Source: Antribacter soli (lineage in GTDB: Bacteria; Actinomycetota; Actinomycetes; Actinomycetales; Cellulomonadaceae). Taken from it: a stretch of 64,000 nt of DNA. Numbering within the stretch: the stretch's first letter is position 1; each line of letters opens with the position of its first letter. Where the stretch lies: contig NZ_JAKGSG010000034.1 in assembly GCF_021568775.1 (NCBI RefSeq), positions 154,570 to 218,569 of the forward strand, given 5' to 3'. This document shows, in pieces, positions 19,123 through 27,179 of this stretch. Made by a program: the position numbers and the translations under genes. The notes beneath the pieces were generated by a model. The model was not told the origin of the DNA. It ran no database searches and saw only the letters and a program-made list of their open reading frames with translations.

Positions 19123-20334
19123 TCAGCCGAGCGTCATCCGCGGCTCGCCGTTCACCAGCCCGGTGCCGGCGATGGTGCAGGTCCCGCCGCGCGGGGCGCC
19201 GTTGTTCCACGCCTGCCGCACGCACGAGCGCATGGCGAGCTGTGCCCAGTAGTTCGGGTGGAGCGACTCCTGCACGTAGTACGTCGGGCCGATCGTCGAG
19301 ACGGTGCGGATCTGGTTGACCCACTCGGTCCGGTCCACGGCGTTCGCGGAACGCCAGTCGGCGACGCCGACCTCCTCGTACAGGCCGACCGTGTTCTCGC
19401 ACAGCCGGCGGCCGTTGAACGCGCCCTGCAGCTCGAGGACGCGGGAGTTGGTCACACCCGAGTCGGTCAGGGCGCCGCGCACGGCCCCGTTGATGGTCGG
19501 CAGGGCGGTGCTGTTGGCCCAGTCCGCGTCCCTGTTCCAGAAGCCGCAGCCGCCGGTGAACTGGCGCGTGTACCCGGACTCGGAGTAACGGATTGCCGAG
19601 CCGTTCGGGAGCGGCGACGGGTAGGTCTGGACGAGCATCGTCCATGCGGTGTCGGCGTACCCGGCGTTGCGCATGGCGGTGCGGACGTTCTGGAACGCGG
19701 CCGCGACGCGGGCGCGCACGGCGGCCACGTTGGCGGACGTGAAGTTCGCGGTGACGGAGCTGTCGTCGGAGCAGTAGTCCTTCCACCAGCTCGGCGAGGC
19801 GAGGAAGTCGGTGACGCACTGCTGCACGATCGACGCGAAGCCGAAGTCGTTGCCGCCCACCTGGACCACGACCATGCGGACGTTGTTGGTGGTCGCGAAC
19901 TCCTGGAGCATCAGCGCCTGGCCCTTGTTCGTGCCGCTGGCGTAGAAGTCGAGGCCCGGCTTGAAGTAGCCCTCGCTGGTGGTGTGCGTGGCGGCCTTCG
20001 CACCGCTGCACGCGAGGTTGAGGCCGTTGACCCCGCCCCCGACGTAGGCCTCGGCTGCGCGCGAGCGGTGGCACCGGTTGATGGTCTCGCCGGTGCCGGT
20101 GGCGTTGTCGAAGTACGCGGTGGAGCCGAGCGCGTCGGCGCGCGCGGACGAGGAGTTGGAGCTGCCGGCCCATCGGCCGGCCTCCCCAGAGATGTACGAG
20201 TCGCCCAGGGTGACGACCCACGGCGTTCCTGAGCCGGGACCGTCGGCTGCGGCCGGCGGCGCGACGGCGACGAGGGTGGGCGCGAGCAGGGCGAGGGCGC
20301 CGATGAGCACGGCGGACAGACGAGTGGACGGCAT
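19123..20334 (-). CDS. Secreted SGNH/GDSL-type lipase/esterase
   Basis: 403 residues with a signal peptide cut near PAAA|DG (about residue 30). The four SGNH blocks are visible: GDSYISGE with nucleophile Ser46, Gly in the GLNLACSGAKA region, VGGND at 159-163, and the catalytic His in ESLHPNYWAQ. Eight or more cysteines in the mature part suggest disulphides, as in Streptomyces phospholipase/lipases of this group (SCO1725-like). It would hydrolyse acyl esters outside the cell. The promoter must lie in the 108-bp gap to the helicase gene, which is strikingly AT-rich. Confidence 0.9.
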   Translation of the reverse strand: MPSTRLSAVLIGALALLAPTLVAVAPPAAADGPGSGTPWVVTLGDSYISGEAGRWAGSSNSSSARADALGSTAYFDNATGTGETINRCHRSRAAEAYVGGGVNGLNLACSGAKAATHTTSEGYFKPGLDFYASGTNKGQALMLQEFATTNNVRMVVVQVGGNDFGFASIVQQCVTDFLASPSWWKDYCSDDSSVTANFTSANVAAVRARVAAAFQNVRTAMRNAGYADTAWTMLVQTYPSPLPNGSAIRYSESGYTRQFTGGCGFWNRDADWANSTALPTINGAVRGALTDSGVTNSRVLELQGAFNGRRLCENTVGLYEEVGVADWRSANAVDRTEWVNQIRTVSTIGPTYYVQESLHPNYWAQLAMRSCVRQAWNNGAPRGGTCTIAGTGLVNGEPRMTLG

Positions 20335-20416
20335 CGTTGACTCCGTTCGTCGAGCGTCTCCGGGTCGCGACGCTGCGCCCGGACGCTATCGACGGAATCT
20401 TATGTTCTGTCCACGC

Positions 20417-20435
20417 TTAGGTAAATACTTACTAA
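20417..20435. promoter_or_regulatory. AT-rich imperfect palindrome upstream of the lipase gene
   Basis: TTAGGTAA and TTACTAA flank a short centre, with one extra base in the left arm. It sits about 85-100 bp upstream of the lipase ATG and just 3' of the helicase stop codon, in a patch far richer in A/T than its surroundings. It could be an operator for the lipase or part of the helicase 3' end. Confidence 0.35.
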
Positions 20436-20442
20436 ATATCAG

Positions 20443-23115
20443 TTAGATCTGACCCACGCCCAGCACCGTCAGCACGACCTCGCCCGCCTCGTCGCTCGCG
20501 GCCAGGTCGACCAGCACCGTGACGGCCCAGTCCCGGTTGCCGTCGCGGTCGTCGAGCACCTGGCGCACCCACCACGTCCCCGGCTCCACGCGGCCGCCGT
20601 GCGGCAGCTCGGCACCCGGCTCGATGAACGCCAGGAGCCCGGAGGCACGAGCCGCCGGGCCGATCCCGATCGCGTCGTCGCCCTGCTCCTCGAACAACGG
20701 GTCGAGGGCCTCGGCCCAGTCGTCGCCCGACCAGCCGCCACCCAGCGCGCCCAGGATGTCGTACGCCTCGCGGGACGCGAGCTCCACACGGCGGAACAAC
20801 GCGTTGCGCACGAGCCGGCGGAACGCGCGCGGGTTGCCCGTCACCGGTCGGGCCGGCGCCTCCCCCGCCTCGGCGAGCGGCCCGCTCGTGAGCATGTCCG
20901 CGTCGTCGTCGACGGGGTTCGCCAGGCGCTCCCACTCGTCGAGCAGCGACGAGTCGACGCCGCGCACGAGCTCGCCGAGCCACTCGACGACCTCCTGCAC
21001 CTCCTCGGTGCGGTGCTCCTCCGGCACGACCTGGCGCAGCGCCCGGTACGCGTCCGCGAGGTAGCGCAGCACCACCCCCTCGGTGCGCTCCAGCCCGTAC
21101 ACGGAGACCACCTCGGCGAACGTCATCGCGTGCTCGACCATGTCGCGCACCACCGACTTCGGCGACAGCTCCGCGTCCGCGACCCACGGGTTGCCCGCGC
21201 GGTAGGTGCGGAAGGCGGGCTCCAGCAGGTCGGCGAGCGGCTGCGGCCAGGTCACGTCCTCCAGGAGCGCCATCCGCTCCTCGTACTCGAGCCCTTCGGC
21301 CTTCATCGCGGCGACCGCCCCGCCGCGCGCCTTGTTCTGCTGGCCGAGCAGCACCTGACGGGGGTCGTCGAGCGTCGCCTCGATGATGCTGACCACGTCG
21401 AGCGCGTGCGTGGGGCTCTCCACGCCGAGCAGGTCCATCGCGGCCAGCGCGAAGGGCGACAGCGGCTGGTTCAGCGCGAAGTCGCGCGGCAGGTCCACGG
21501 TCAGGCGGACGCTCGGGCGCCACCCCTGCGGGCGGGTCGCGTCCGGGACGCGCACCTTCTCGACGACGCCGGCGACGCGCAGGCTCCGGTAGATCCGGAA
21601 CGCCTGCCGCACGTGCTCGGCCTTCTTGCCGTCCGTGTCGTGGTTCGCGGTGAGCAGGTGGCGCATCGCGTCCACGGGGTCGTGGTCGGTGGCCGACGGC
21701 GACCCGCCGCGACCCGCCCGCGCGAGGACGTTGAGCACCATCGCGTGCGTGACCCGGAAGTTGCTGGTCAGCGGCTCGGGGTCGGCGTCGCGCAGGCGCT
21801 CGAACGTGGAGTCCGTCCAGTTGACGGAACCCTGCGGCGCCTTCTTGCGCACGATCTTCTTCAGCTTCTTCGGGTCGTCGCCCGCCTTCTCGAGCGCCTT
21901 GCGGTTCTCGATCACGTGGTCGGGCGCCATGACGAGCACCTCGCCCACGGTGTCGAACCCGGCGCGGCCGGCGCGGCCCGCGATCTGGTGGAACTCGCGC
22001 GCCGTGAGGTGGCGCATGCGCTCCCCGTCGAACTTCACCAGGCTCGTGAGGAGCACCGTGCGGATCGGCACGTTGATGCCGACCCCGAGGGTGTCCGTGC
22101 CGCACACGACCTTGAGCAGGCCCTGCTGGGTGAGCCGCTCGACGAGGCGGCGGTACTTGGGCAGCATCCCCGCGTGGTGCACGCCGACTCCGTGGCGGAG
22201 GAACTTGCTGAGCGTCTTGCCGAAGCCGGTGCCGAAGCGGAAGGCGCCGATCTCGGCCGCGATGGCCTCCTTGTCGGCCTTCGACGCGACGTTCATCGAG
22301 AGCAGCGCCTGCGCGCGCTCCACGGCGTCCTTCTGCGTGAAGTGCACGACGTACACCGGCGCGCGGCGCGTCTGCACCAGCTCGTCGATCACCTCGGTGA
22401 GCGGCTCGACGACGTAGGAGAACGTCAGCGGGACGGGTCGTTCGGCGCCGGTGACCTCCGCGACCGGGCGTCCGCTGCGCTTCTCCAGGTCCTCCGCGAG
22501 GCGCGACGTGTCGCCCAGCGTCGCCGACATCAGGAGGAGCTGCGTACGGGGCAGCTCGAGGAGCGGCACCTGCCAGGCCCAGCCGCGCTGCGGGTCGCCG
22601 TAGAAGTGGAACTCGTCCATGACGACCTGGGTGATCGCGTCCTCGCCGGTGCGGGCGCCGCCGTCGCGCAGTGCGACGTTCGCCAGGATCTCGGCCGTGC
22701 AGCAGATGATCGGGGCGTCCGGGTTCACCGAGGAGTCACCCGTCGTCATGCCGACGTTCTTGGACCCGAAGGCCGCGACGAGGTCGAAGAACTTCTCGCT
22801 GACCAGCGCCTTGAGCGGGGCCGTGTAGTAGGTGCGACCCCCGCGCCCGGAGCGGAAGGCCGCGAGCGCCGCGAACTGGGCACCCATCGCAACCATCGAC
22901 TTCCCCGAACCGGTGGGGGTGGCGAGGATGACGTGCGAGCCCGAGACGAGCTCGATGAGCGCCTCGCTCTGGTGCGGGTACAGGTCCCGCCCGCCGGCCG
23001 ACGCCCACTGCGAGAACCCCTCGAAGAGCACGTCGGGGTCGGGGTCCTTGCCGGTCGGAGCGGGCAGGTACGGGACGAGGGTGCCGGCGGGCTTCGGCGT
23101 GGCGGGGGACGTCAT
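20443..23115 (-). CDS. DEAD/DEAH-box RNA helicase, Ski2/HelY-like (DUF3516)
   Basis: 890 residues. Superfamily 2 helicase motifs: Q/Walker A ATPTGSGKS (65-73), Ia APLKALVSEK, Ib TAEIL, II DEFH (167-170), III SATLGD, and the C-terminal RecA domain with the VI-like HQIAGRAGRAGFD. After about residue 500 comes the actinobacterial DUF3516 region, ending in a conserved GGRVEPGTWWVRQVLDDRDGN block. The protein is the usual length of the family. Its role is probably RNA processing or decay in the cytoplasm, by analogy to Ski2/Mtr4-like enzymes; this has not been shown for the DUF3516 branch. The next gene upstream is yccF, separated by a strong hairpin. Confidence 0.9.
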   Translation of the reverse strand: MTSPATPKPAGTLVPYLPAPTGKDPDPDVLFEGFSQWASAGGRDLYPHQSEALIELVSGSHVILATPTGSGKSMVAMGAQFAALAAFRSGRGGRTYYTAPLKALVSEKFFDLVAAFGSKNVGMTTGDSSVNPDAPIICCTAEILANVALRDGGARTGEDAITQVVMDEFHFYGDPQRGWAWQVPLLELPRTQLLLMSATLGDTSRLAEDLEKRSGRPVAEVTGAERPVPLTFSYVVEPLTEVIDELVQTRRAPVYVVHFTQKDAVERAQALLSMNVASKADKEAIAAEIGAFRFGTGFGKTLSKFLRHGVGVHHAGMLPKYRRLVERLTQQGLLKVVCGTDTLGVGINVPIRTVLLTSLVKFDGERMRHLTAREFHQIAGRAGRAGFDTVGEVLVMAPDHVIENRKALEKAGDDPKKLKKIVRKKAPQGSVNWTDSTFERLRDADPEPLTSNFRVTHAMVLNVLARAGRGGSPSATDHDPVDAMRHLLTANHDTDGKKAEHVRQAFRIYRSLRVAGVVEKVRVPDATRPQGWRPSVRLTVDLPRDFALNQPLSPFALAAMDLLGVESPTHALDVVSIIEATLDDPRQVLLGQQNKARGGAVAAMKAEGLEYEERMALLEDVTWPQPLADLLEPAFRTYRAGNPWVADAELSPKSVVRDMVEHAMTFAEVVSVYGLERTEGVVLRYLADAYRALRQVVPEEHRTEEVQEVVEWLGELVRGVDSSLLDEWERLANPVDDDADMLTSGPLAEAGEAPARPVTGNPRAFRRLVRNALFRRVELASREAYDILGALGGGWSGDDWAEALDPLFEEQGDDAIGIGPAARASGLLAFIEPGAELPHGGRVEPGTWWVRQVLDDRDGNRDWAVTVLVDLAASDEAGEVVLTVLGVGQI

Positions 23116-23137
23116 GGTGCGCCCATTGTCGCAGCCT

Positions 23138-23195
23138 GCCGGCTCTCCCCCGCCTGCACCGCGAGCGCGGAGACGACGGCGGGGGCGAGCCCGGC
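23138..23195 (-). terminator. Long GC hairpin between yccF and the helicase gene
   Basis: A 17-base arm (GCCGGCTCTCCCCCGCC) pairs with an 18-base arm ending at 23195, with one bulge and two mismatches. It lies between the yccF stop and the helicase start on the same strand. There is no U-run, as is common for actinobacterial terminators, so termination is inferred. Confidence 0.5.
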
Positions 23196-23209
23196 GAGAC
23201 GGGACCCGC

Positions 23210-23620
23210 TCAGGCTGCCGGGCCCCTCTGATATGCCGGGAACGCGAGGTCGCTCGGCACGATCGACTTGCCGAGCGGCAGGAGCGACAGCGGGATGAGC
23301 TTGATGTTCGCGATGCCGAGCGGGATGCCGATGATCGACACGAACAGCGGGATCGCCGTGACGATGTGCCCGATCGCCAGCCACCAGCCGGCCAGTACGA
23401 TCCAGATGACGTTGCCGACGAAGGACCCCGCGCCGGCGTCCGGCTTGTCGACGACCGTGCGCCCGAACGGCCACAGGGCGTAGTTGGCGATGCGGAACGA
23501 GGCGATCGCGAACGGGATCGTGATGATCGGGATGCACAGCAGGACCCCGGCGATCACGTAGCCGAACCAGAGCGCCAGGCCCGCGAACAGGACCCAGATG
23601 ATGTTGAGCAGCGTCTTCAA
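23210..23620 (-). CDS. YccF-domain inner-membrane protein
   Basis: 136 residues. Two repeated hydrophobic units, each ending in an IPFAIA/IPLGIA motif: FGYVIAGVLLCIPIITIPFAIASFRIANYALWPFG and later IGHIVTAIPLFVSIIGIPLGIAN. This is the duplicated YccF domain; function unknown. The start is taken at a TTG giving LKTLLNIIW because family members begin MKTLLN-IW there. No methionine or valine start is found nearby in frame, although the frame stays open for over 200 codons more. A near-copy of the start lies 50 bp upstream in another frame (see findings). Confidence 0.8.
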   Translation of the reverse strand: MKTLLNIIWVLFAGLALWFGYVIAGVLLCIPIITIPFAIASFRIANYALWPFGRTVVDKPDAGAGSFVGNVIWIVLAGWWLAIGHIVTAIPLFVSIIGIPLGIANIKLIPLSLLPLGKSIVPSDLAFPAYQRGPAA

Positions 23621-23755
23621 GACCGGTACCAGCTTTCCGTCCGGGTGGGAGAGACGCTGAGCAGCGCCTTCATGTCGCGATTGTCCCGCACGTCGGGCCT
23701 GCCGCGGAACCCTGACCGCCCCTGACCCGACCCGGATCCTTCCTACACTGACCGC

Positions 23756-24457
23756 GTGACCGTCGCAGACAACCTCGCCCGCCTGCGGGCCCGCATCGAC
23801 GCCGCCGCGGTCGCCGCCGGCCGCGACCCGTCCGGGGTGCGGCTCCTGGTCGCGACCAAGACCCAGGACGCGCCGACCGTCCTCGAGGCCCTCGACGCCG
23901 GCGTCGACCTCATCGGCGAGAACCGCGTGCAGGAGCTCGTCGCCAAGGCGCCGGCGCTCGCCGACCGGGTGGCGGCGGGCACCGCGGCGGTGCACATGAT
24001 CGGCCACCTCCAGCGCAACAAGGTGAACCAGGTGCTGGCCACCGCGACGTGCGTCGAGTCCGTGGACTCGGCCGACGTCGCGGCAGCCCTGGCGACCCGG
24101 TGCGCGGCCGCGGGCCGCACCCTGGACATGATGGTCCAGGTCAACGTCTCCGGCGAGGAGACCAAGGCGGGTGTCGCGCCCGACGCCGCCGCCGCCTTCG
24201 CCTGCACCGTCGCGGCGATGCCGGGCCTGCGCCTGACCGGCTTCATGACGATCGGGGCGCACAGCGACGACGAGGCGCTGGTCCGCGCCGGCTTCGCACG
24301 GCTGCGGGCCGTCCGGGACGAGGTGCTCGCCTCCGGACGACCCGGCACTGCGGACGCGCGGGAGCTGTCGATGGGCATGACCGGCGACCTCGAGCTCGCG
24401 ATCGCCGAGGGTGCGACGATCGTGCGCGTGGGGACGGCGGTCTTCGGCCCGCGCTGA
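23756..24457 (+). CDS. yggS: YggS/PROSC-family PLP homeostasis protein
   Basis: 233 residues. PLP-binding lysine in LLVATKTQ (about residue 35), then GENRVQELVAK, HMIGHLQRNK and the C-terminal SMGMTGDLELAIAEGATIVRVGTAVFG, the family signature. YggS proteins keep free pyridoxal phosphate in balance rather than catalyse a reaction. In many actinobacteria yggS sits in the ftsZ/sepF cluster; here it stands alone between yccF and a sigma factor gene. The stop is 3 bp from the convergent sigma gene. Confidence 0.93.
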   Translation: MTVADNLARLRARIDAAAVAAGRDPSGVRLLVATKTQDAPTVLEALDAGVDLIGENRVQELVAKAPALADRVAAGTAAVHMIGHLQRNKVNQVLATATCVESVDSADVAAALATRCAAAGRTLDMMVQVNVSGEETKAGVAPDAAAAFACTVAAMPGLRLTGFMTIGAHSDDEALVRAGFARLRAVRDEVLASGRPGTADARELSMGMTGDLELAIAEGATIVRVGTAVFGPR

Positions 24458-24460
24458 GCC

Positions 24461-25963
24461 TCAGCCGCTGGCCGCGACCGATTCCAGGTGGTCGACGACG
24501 AGGGCCTGGAGGTCCGCGCCGGCACCGAGGGTCGCTCGGTCGATCCGGGGGTCGGCCGGGGCCTCGTCGTTCCCGATGAAGTAGTTGTTCGCCCGCCCGT
24601 CCCACTGCACGATCGCGTTCCCGACGCGTACGAAGCCGAGGTAGCCCTCGGCGCAGTAGTACGAGTCAGCGCACCACAGGTAGTCGAGGACGTAGCCCGT
24701 CGCAGAGTCGGCGACTGCGGTCACCTCGAAGTTCATGGGATCGCGGGCGTACGTGAAGTAGACCGCGACGGATTCGCACCCGCGGGCGGCCACTCCGACG
24801 GAGTCGAACGCGGCCCTCGCCGAGACCTCGTCGGCGAAGAGCGTCACTGTCTGCGCGAACGTGCCGCCGGGGTAGCTGACGAACCGGCGGCGGTAGCCGT
24901 CGAGCGGAACGCCCGCGGCGTTGACCGTGACGAGCGGTGCGCACTCCGCCGGTGCGTACTCCGTCCCGGTCTCGGCCTCCCAGGTGAGCTCCTCGCTCTG
25001 AAGATTCCCGGAACCATCGAAACCTGCGAGCGCCCCGATCGTGGCGTCCGGAACGAGCAGGGTGGCGACCTGCCCGACCGAGAAGAAGGGCGCCGCCTCC
25101 GTGGGCGTCGGGCTCGCTGTGGCCGACGGGGACAGCGACGGCGACGGACTCGGCGTGAGGCTGCGGGAGGGCGTCGCGCTGGAGGACGGGCTCGGGACGG
25201 CGGGCAGCGGGGCCTCCTGGCGCCCCGAGAGCGCCTGGGCGGCGCCGAAGGCGACCAGCGCCACGACCACGGCCGACATCCCGCCCACGACGGCCGCTCG
25301 CACGCGGCGCCGGTTCCGGATGCGTGCCCGGATCGCCGCCTCGGAGTCCTCGAGCGCGCCCGAGCGGGCTCCCGGCGCTCCGGAGGCGAGCGCGTCCTGG
25401 AGACCGGCCCGCACGCCCACCGGGCCCCAGTCGTCGAGGGCGCCGCGCAGGACGACGTTCGCGTCCGAGAGGTACCGCTTCACCGTTCCAGGAGCGAGCC
25501 CCAGCACGGCCGCGACGTCGGGCACCGTCAGGTCGTCGTAGAACCGCAGCACGACGCAGGCACGCTGGCGCGGCGTGAGCAGGTCGAGCGCCGAGGCGAC
25601 GTCGAGGCGCACTGCGACAGCGCCCTCGGGCCCGCCGACCGGCCGCTCCCACGTGCCCAGGGACCGGGTCCGCCGGTTCCGCTCCCGGCGGTACCGGTCG
25701 AGGTAGGCGGTGAGGATCGCACTGCGGACGTAGGCCTCGCTGCTCGTGAAGTGAGCGGGGGTGCCGTCGACCGCGTGGACGGCAGCGCCCCCCGGGGCCT
25801 CGGGAAGGCGGTTCAGCCGCGAGATCACCCGCACGAGCGCCTCCTGCACGAGGTCCTCGGCTTCACGCCGGTCACCACACACGAAGTAGGCATAGCCCGT
25901 CAGCGCGCGTCCTCGCGCCACCACGAGCTCGTGCAGCTCGCGCTCCCACCGTCTTGGCGTCAT
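24461..25963 (-). CDS. ECF sigma factor fused to a membrane anchor and extracytoplasmic domain
   Basis: 500 residues. The first 175 are an ECF sigma factor of the SigE/SigM type: region 2 with DRREAEDLVQEALVRV (31-46), region 4 with LTPRQRACVVLRFYDDLTVPDVAAVLGLAPGTVKRYL (129-165). A basic stretch (212-221) precedes one hydrophobic helix (about 222-245). A Pro/Ser/Thr linker follows (250-290), then an outside domain of about 200 residues with four cysteines (341, 396, 431, 437), whose pattern recalls the PknH/LpqN-type sensor fold. Sigma activity would thus be tied to the membrane without a separate anti-sigma factor; none is encoded next to it. The start has GAAGGAG six bases upstream. Confidence 0.85.
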   Translation of the reverse strand: MTPRRWERELHELVVARGRALTGYAYFVCGDRREAEDLVQEALVRVISRLNRLPEAPGGAAVHAVDGTPAHFTSSEAYVRSAILTAYLDRYRRERNRRTRSLGTWERPVGGPEGAVAVRLDVASALDLLTPRQRACVVLRFYDDLTVPDVAAVLGLAPGTVKRYLSDANVVLRGALDDWGPVGVRAGLQDALASGAPGARSGALEDSEAAIRARIRNRRRVRAAVVGGMSAVVVALVAFGAAQALSGRQEAPLPAVPSPSSSATPSRSLTPSPSPSLSPSATASPTPTEAAPFFSVGQVATLLVPDATIGALAGFDGSGNLQSEELTWEAETGTEYAPAECAPLVTVNAAGVPLDGYRRRFVSYPGGTFAQTVTLFADEVSARAAFDSVGVAARGCESVAVYFTYARDPMNFEVTAVADSATGYVLDYLWCADSYYCAEGYLGFVRVGNAIVQWDGRANNYFIGNDEAPADPRIDRATLGAGADLQALVVDHLESVAASG

Positions 25964-26009
25964 CTGATGCTCCTTCGCCGGGCCACCTGCTGTGCTCGAC
26001 GAACGAACG

Positions 26010-26027
26010 CGATCGGCATGCCGACCG
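26010..26027. repeat. 18-bp palindrome between murQ and the sigma-factor gene
   Basis: CGATCGGCATGCCGACCG, one mismatch in nine-base arms. It lies 15 bp past the murQ stop and about 47 bp before the sigma-factor start, so it could be a murQ terminator without U-run or an operator of the sigma gene. Confidence 0.4.
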
Positions 26028-26042
26028 TTGGTGTGACCCGCG

Positions 26043-26978
26043 TCACCTGCCGAGGAGAGACAGGGCGTCCCGGACGCCCGAGACGCCTTCGGTCGCGAGG
26101 GCCGCCCGCGCGGTGTCCTGCCGCACGCCGGCCAGCAGCATGACGATCGCGACGCGCAGGTCTCCCCCGGTCTGGCCGAGGGTCTGCTCGCACGCCTCGT
26201 GGTCGAGGCCGGTCGCCTGGACGAGCAGGCGAACCTGGCGCCCGCGGAGCTTGTCGTTCGTGGCCAGGAACTCGACCATGAGGTTCGAGTACGTCTTGCC
26301 GAGCCGCACCATGACGGCGGTGGAGAAGGTGTTGAGCACCAGCTTCTGGGCGGTGCCGGCCTTCATCCGGGTGGAGCCGGTGATCGCCTCCGGGCCCGTG
26401 CTGACGAGGATCGGCACGTCGACCACCTCGGCCAGGGGCGACCAGGGGTTGGACGCGACGAGCACGGTCCGGGCGCCGCGCTCGCGCGCCCGGGCGAGGG
26501 CGCCGCGGACGTAGGGCGTCCCGCCGCTGGCGGCGATGCCCACGACGACGTCGTGCGGGCCGACGCCGTCGACGGCGTCAGCGCCGGCCTCGACGTCGTC
26601 CTCGGCACCCTCGACAGCGGAGCGCATCGCACCGAAGCCGCCCGCCAGGTGCGGCACGAACATCTCCTCGCCGACGCCGAACGTCGGCCACAGCTCCGCG
26701 GCGTCGATCACGCCGGTGCGCCCCGACGAGCCGGACCCCACGTAGTGCACGCGCCCGCCCGCGCGGATTCCCGAGACGGCCAGCTCGACCGCCTCGACGA
26801 TCCGGGGGTGCTGGGCACGGACGGCGGCGACGACCCCGGCGTCCTCGTCGGTGATCATCCGGACGACGTCGGCCGTCGGCACCATGTCGATGTCCCGGGT
26901 ACGGGCGTTGCGCTCCTCCGTCGGCGACACCGGCCGGACGACCTGGCGCGACTGCTCGTAACCCGCCTCGGCGATCAT
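26043..26978 (-). CDS. murQ: N-acetylmuramic acid 6-phosphate etherase
   Basis: 311 residues. SIS-fold etherase with the signature GSGSSGRTGVIDAAELWPTF, the catalytic-region ITGSTRMKAGTAQKLVLN, and the C-terminal small helical domain (LLVQATGLDHEACEQ). It splits MurNAc-6-phosphate into GlcNAc-6-phosphate and D-lactate in the cytoplasm during cell-wall recycling or muropeptide use. The ATG has AAGGAGA at a good distance. The muramic-acid kinase and RpiR-type regulator lie 1.5 kb away on the opposite strand beyond the lipoate ligase gene and complete the pathway. Confidence 0.95.
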   Translation of the reverse strand: MIAEAGYEQSRQVVRPVSPTEERNARTRDIDMVPTADVVRMITDEDAGVVAAVRAQHPRIVEAVELAVSGIRAGGRVHYVGSGSSGRTGVIDAAELWPTFGVGEEMFVPHLAGGFGAMRSAVEGAEDDVEAGADAVDGVGPHDVVVGIAASGGTPYVRGALARARERGARTVLVASNPWSPLAEVVDVPILVSTGPEAITGSTRMKAGTAQKLVLNTFSTAVMVRLGKTYSNLMVEFLATNDKLRGRQVRLLVQATGLDHEACEQTLGQTGGDLRVAIVMLLAGVRQDTARAALATEGVSGVRDALSLLGR

Positions 26979-27032
26979 CGGCGACTCTCCTTTATGCTCT
27001 TCTGCCCGGGTGCCATGTCCGACGGAGGCTGC

Positions 27033-27047
27033 GGGAAAGGAATTCCC
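27033..27047. promoter_or_regulatory. Inverted repeat upstream of murQ
   Basis: GGGAA-AGGAA-TTCCC, 55 bp before the murQ start, with the core palindrome GGAATTCC. It resembles in layout, not in sequence, the larger palindrome before the kinase gene. A regulator site is possible. Confidence 0.3.
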
Positions 27048-27179
27048 TGGTCTATCTGCTTCATGGAGATTACTGCCCAAACGGCCGGCGCCGAAAGTCT
27101 CGGCCAACCAGACGTTATCGAATCGCAATGATCGGGACGGTAGGAATCACCGGTGAGCCGGCAATCGGCTCGAGGGGCG

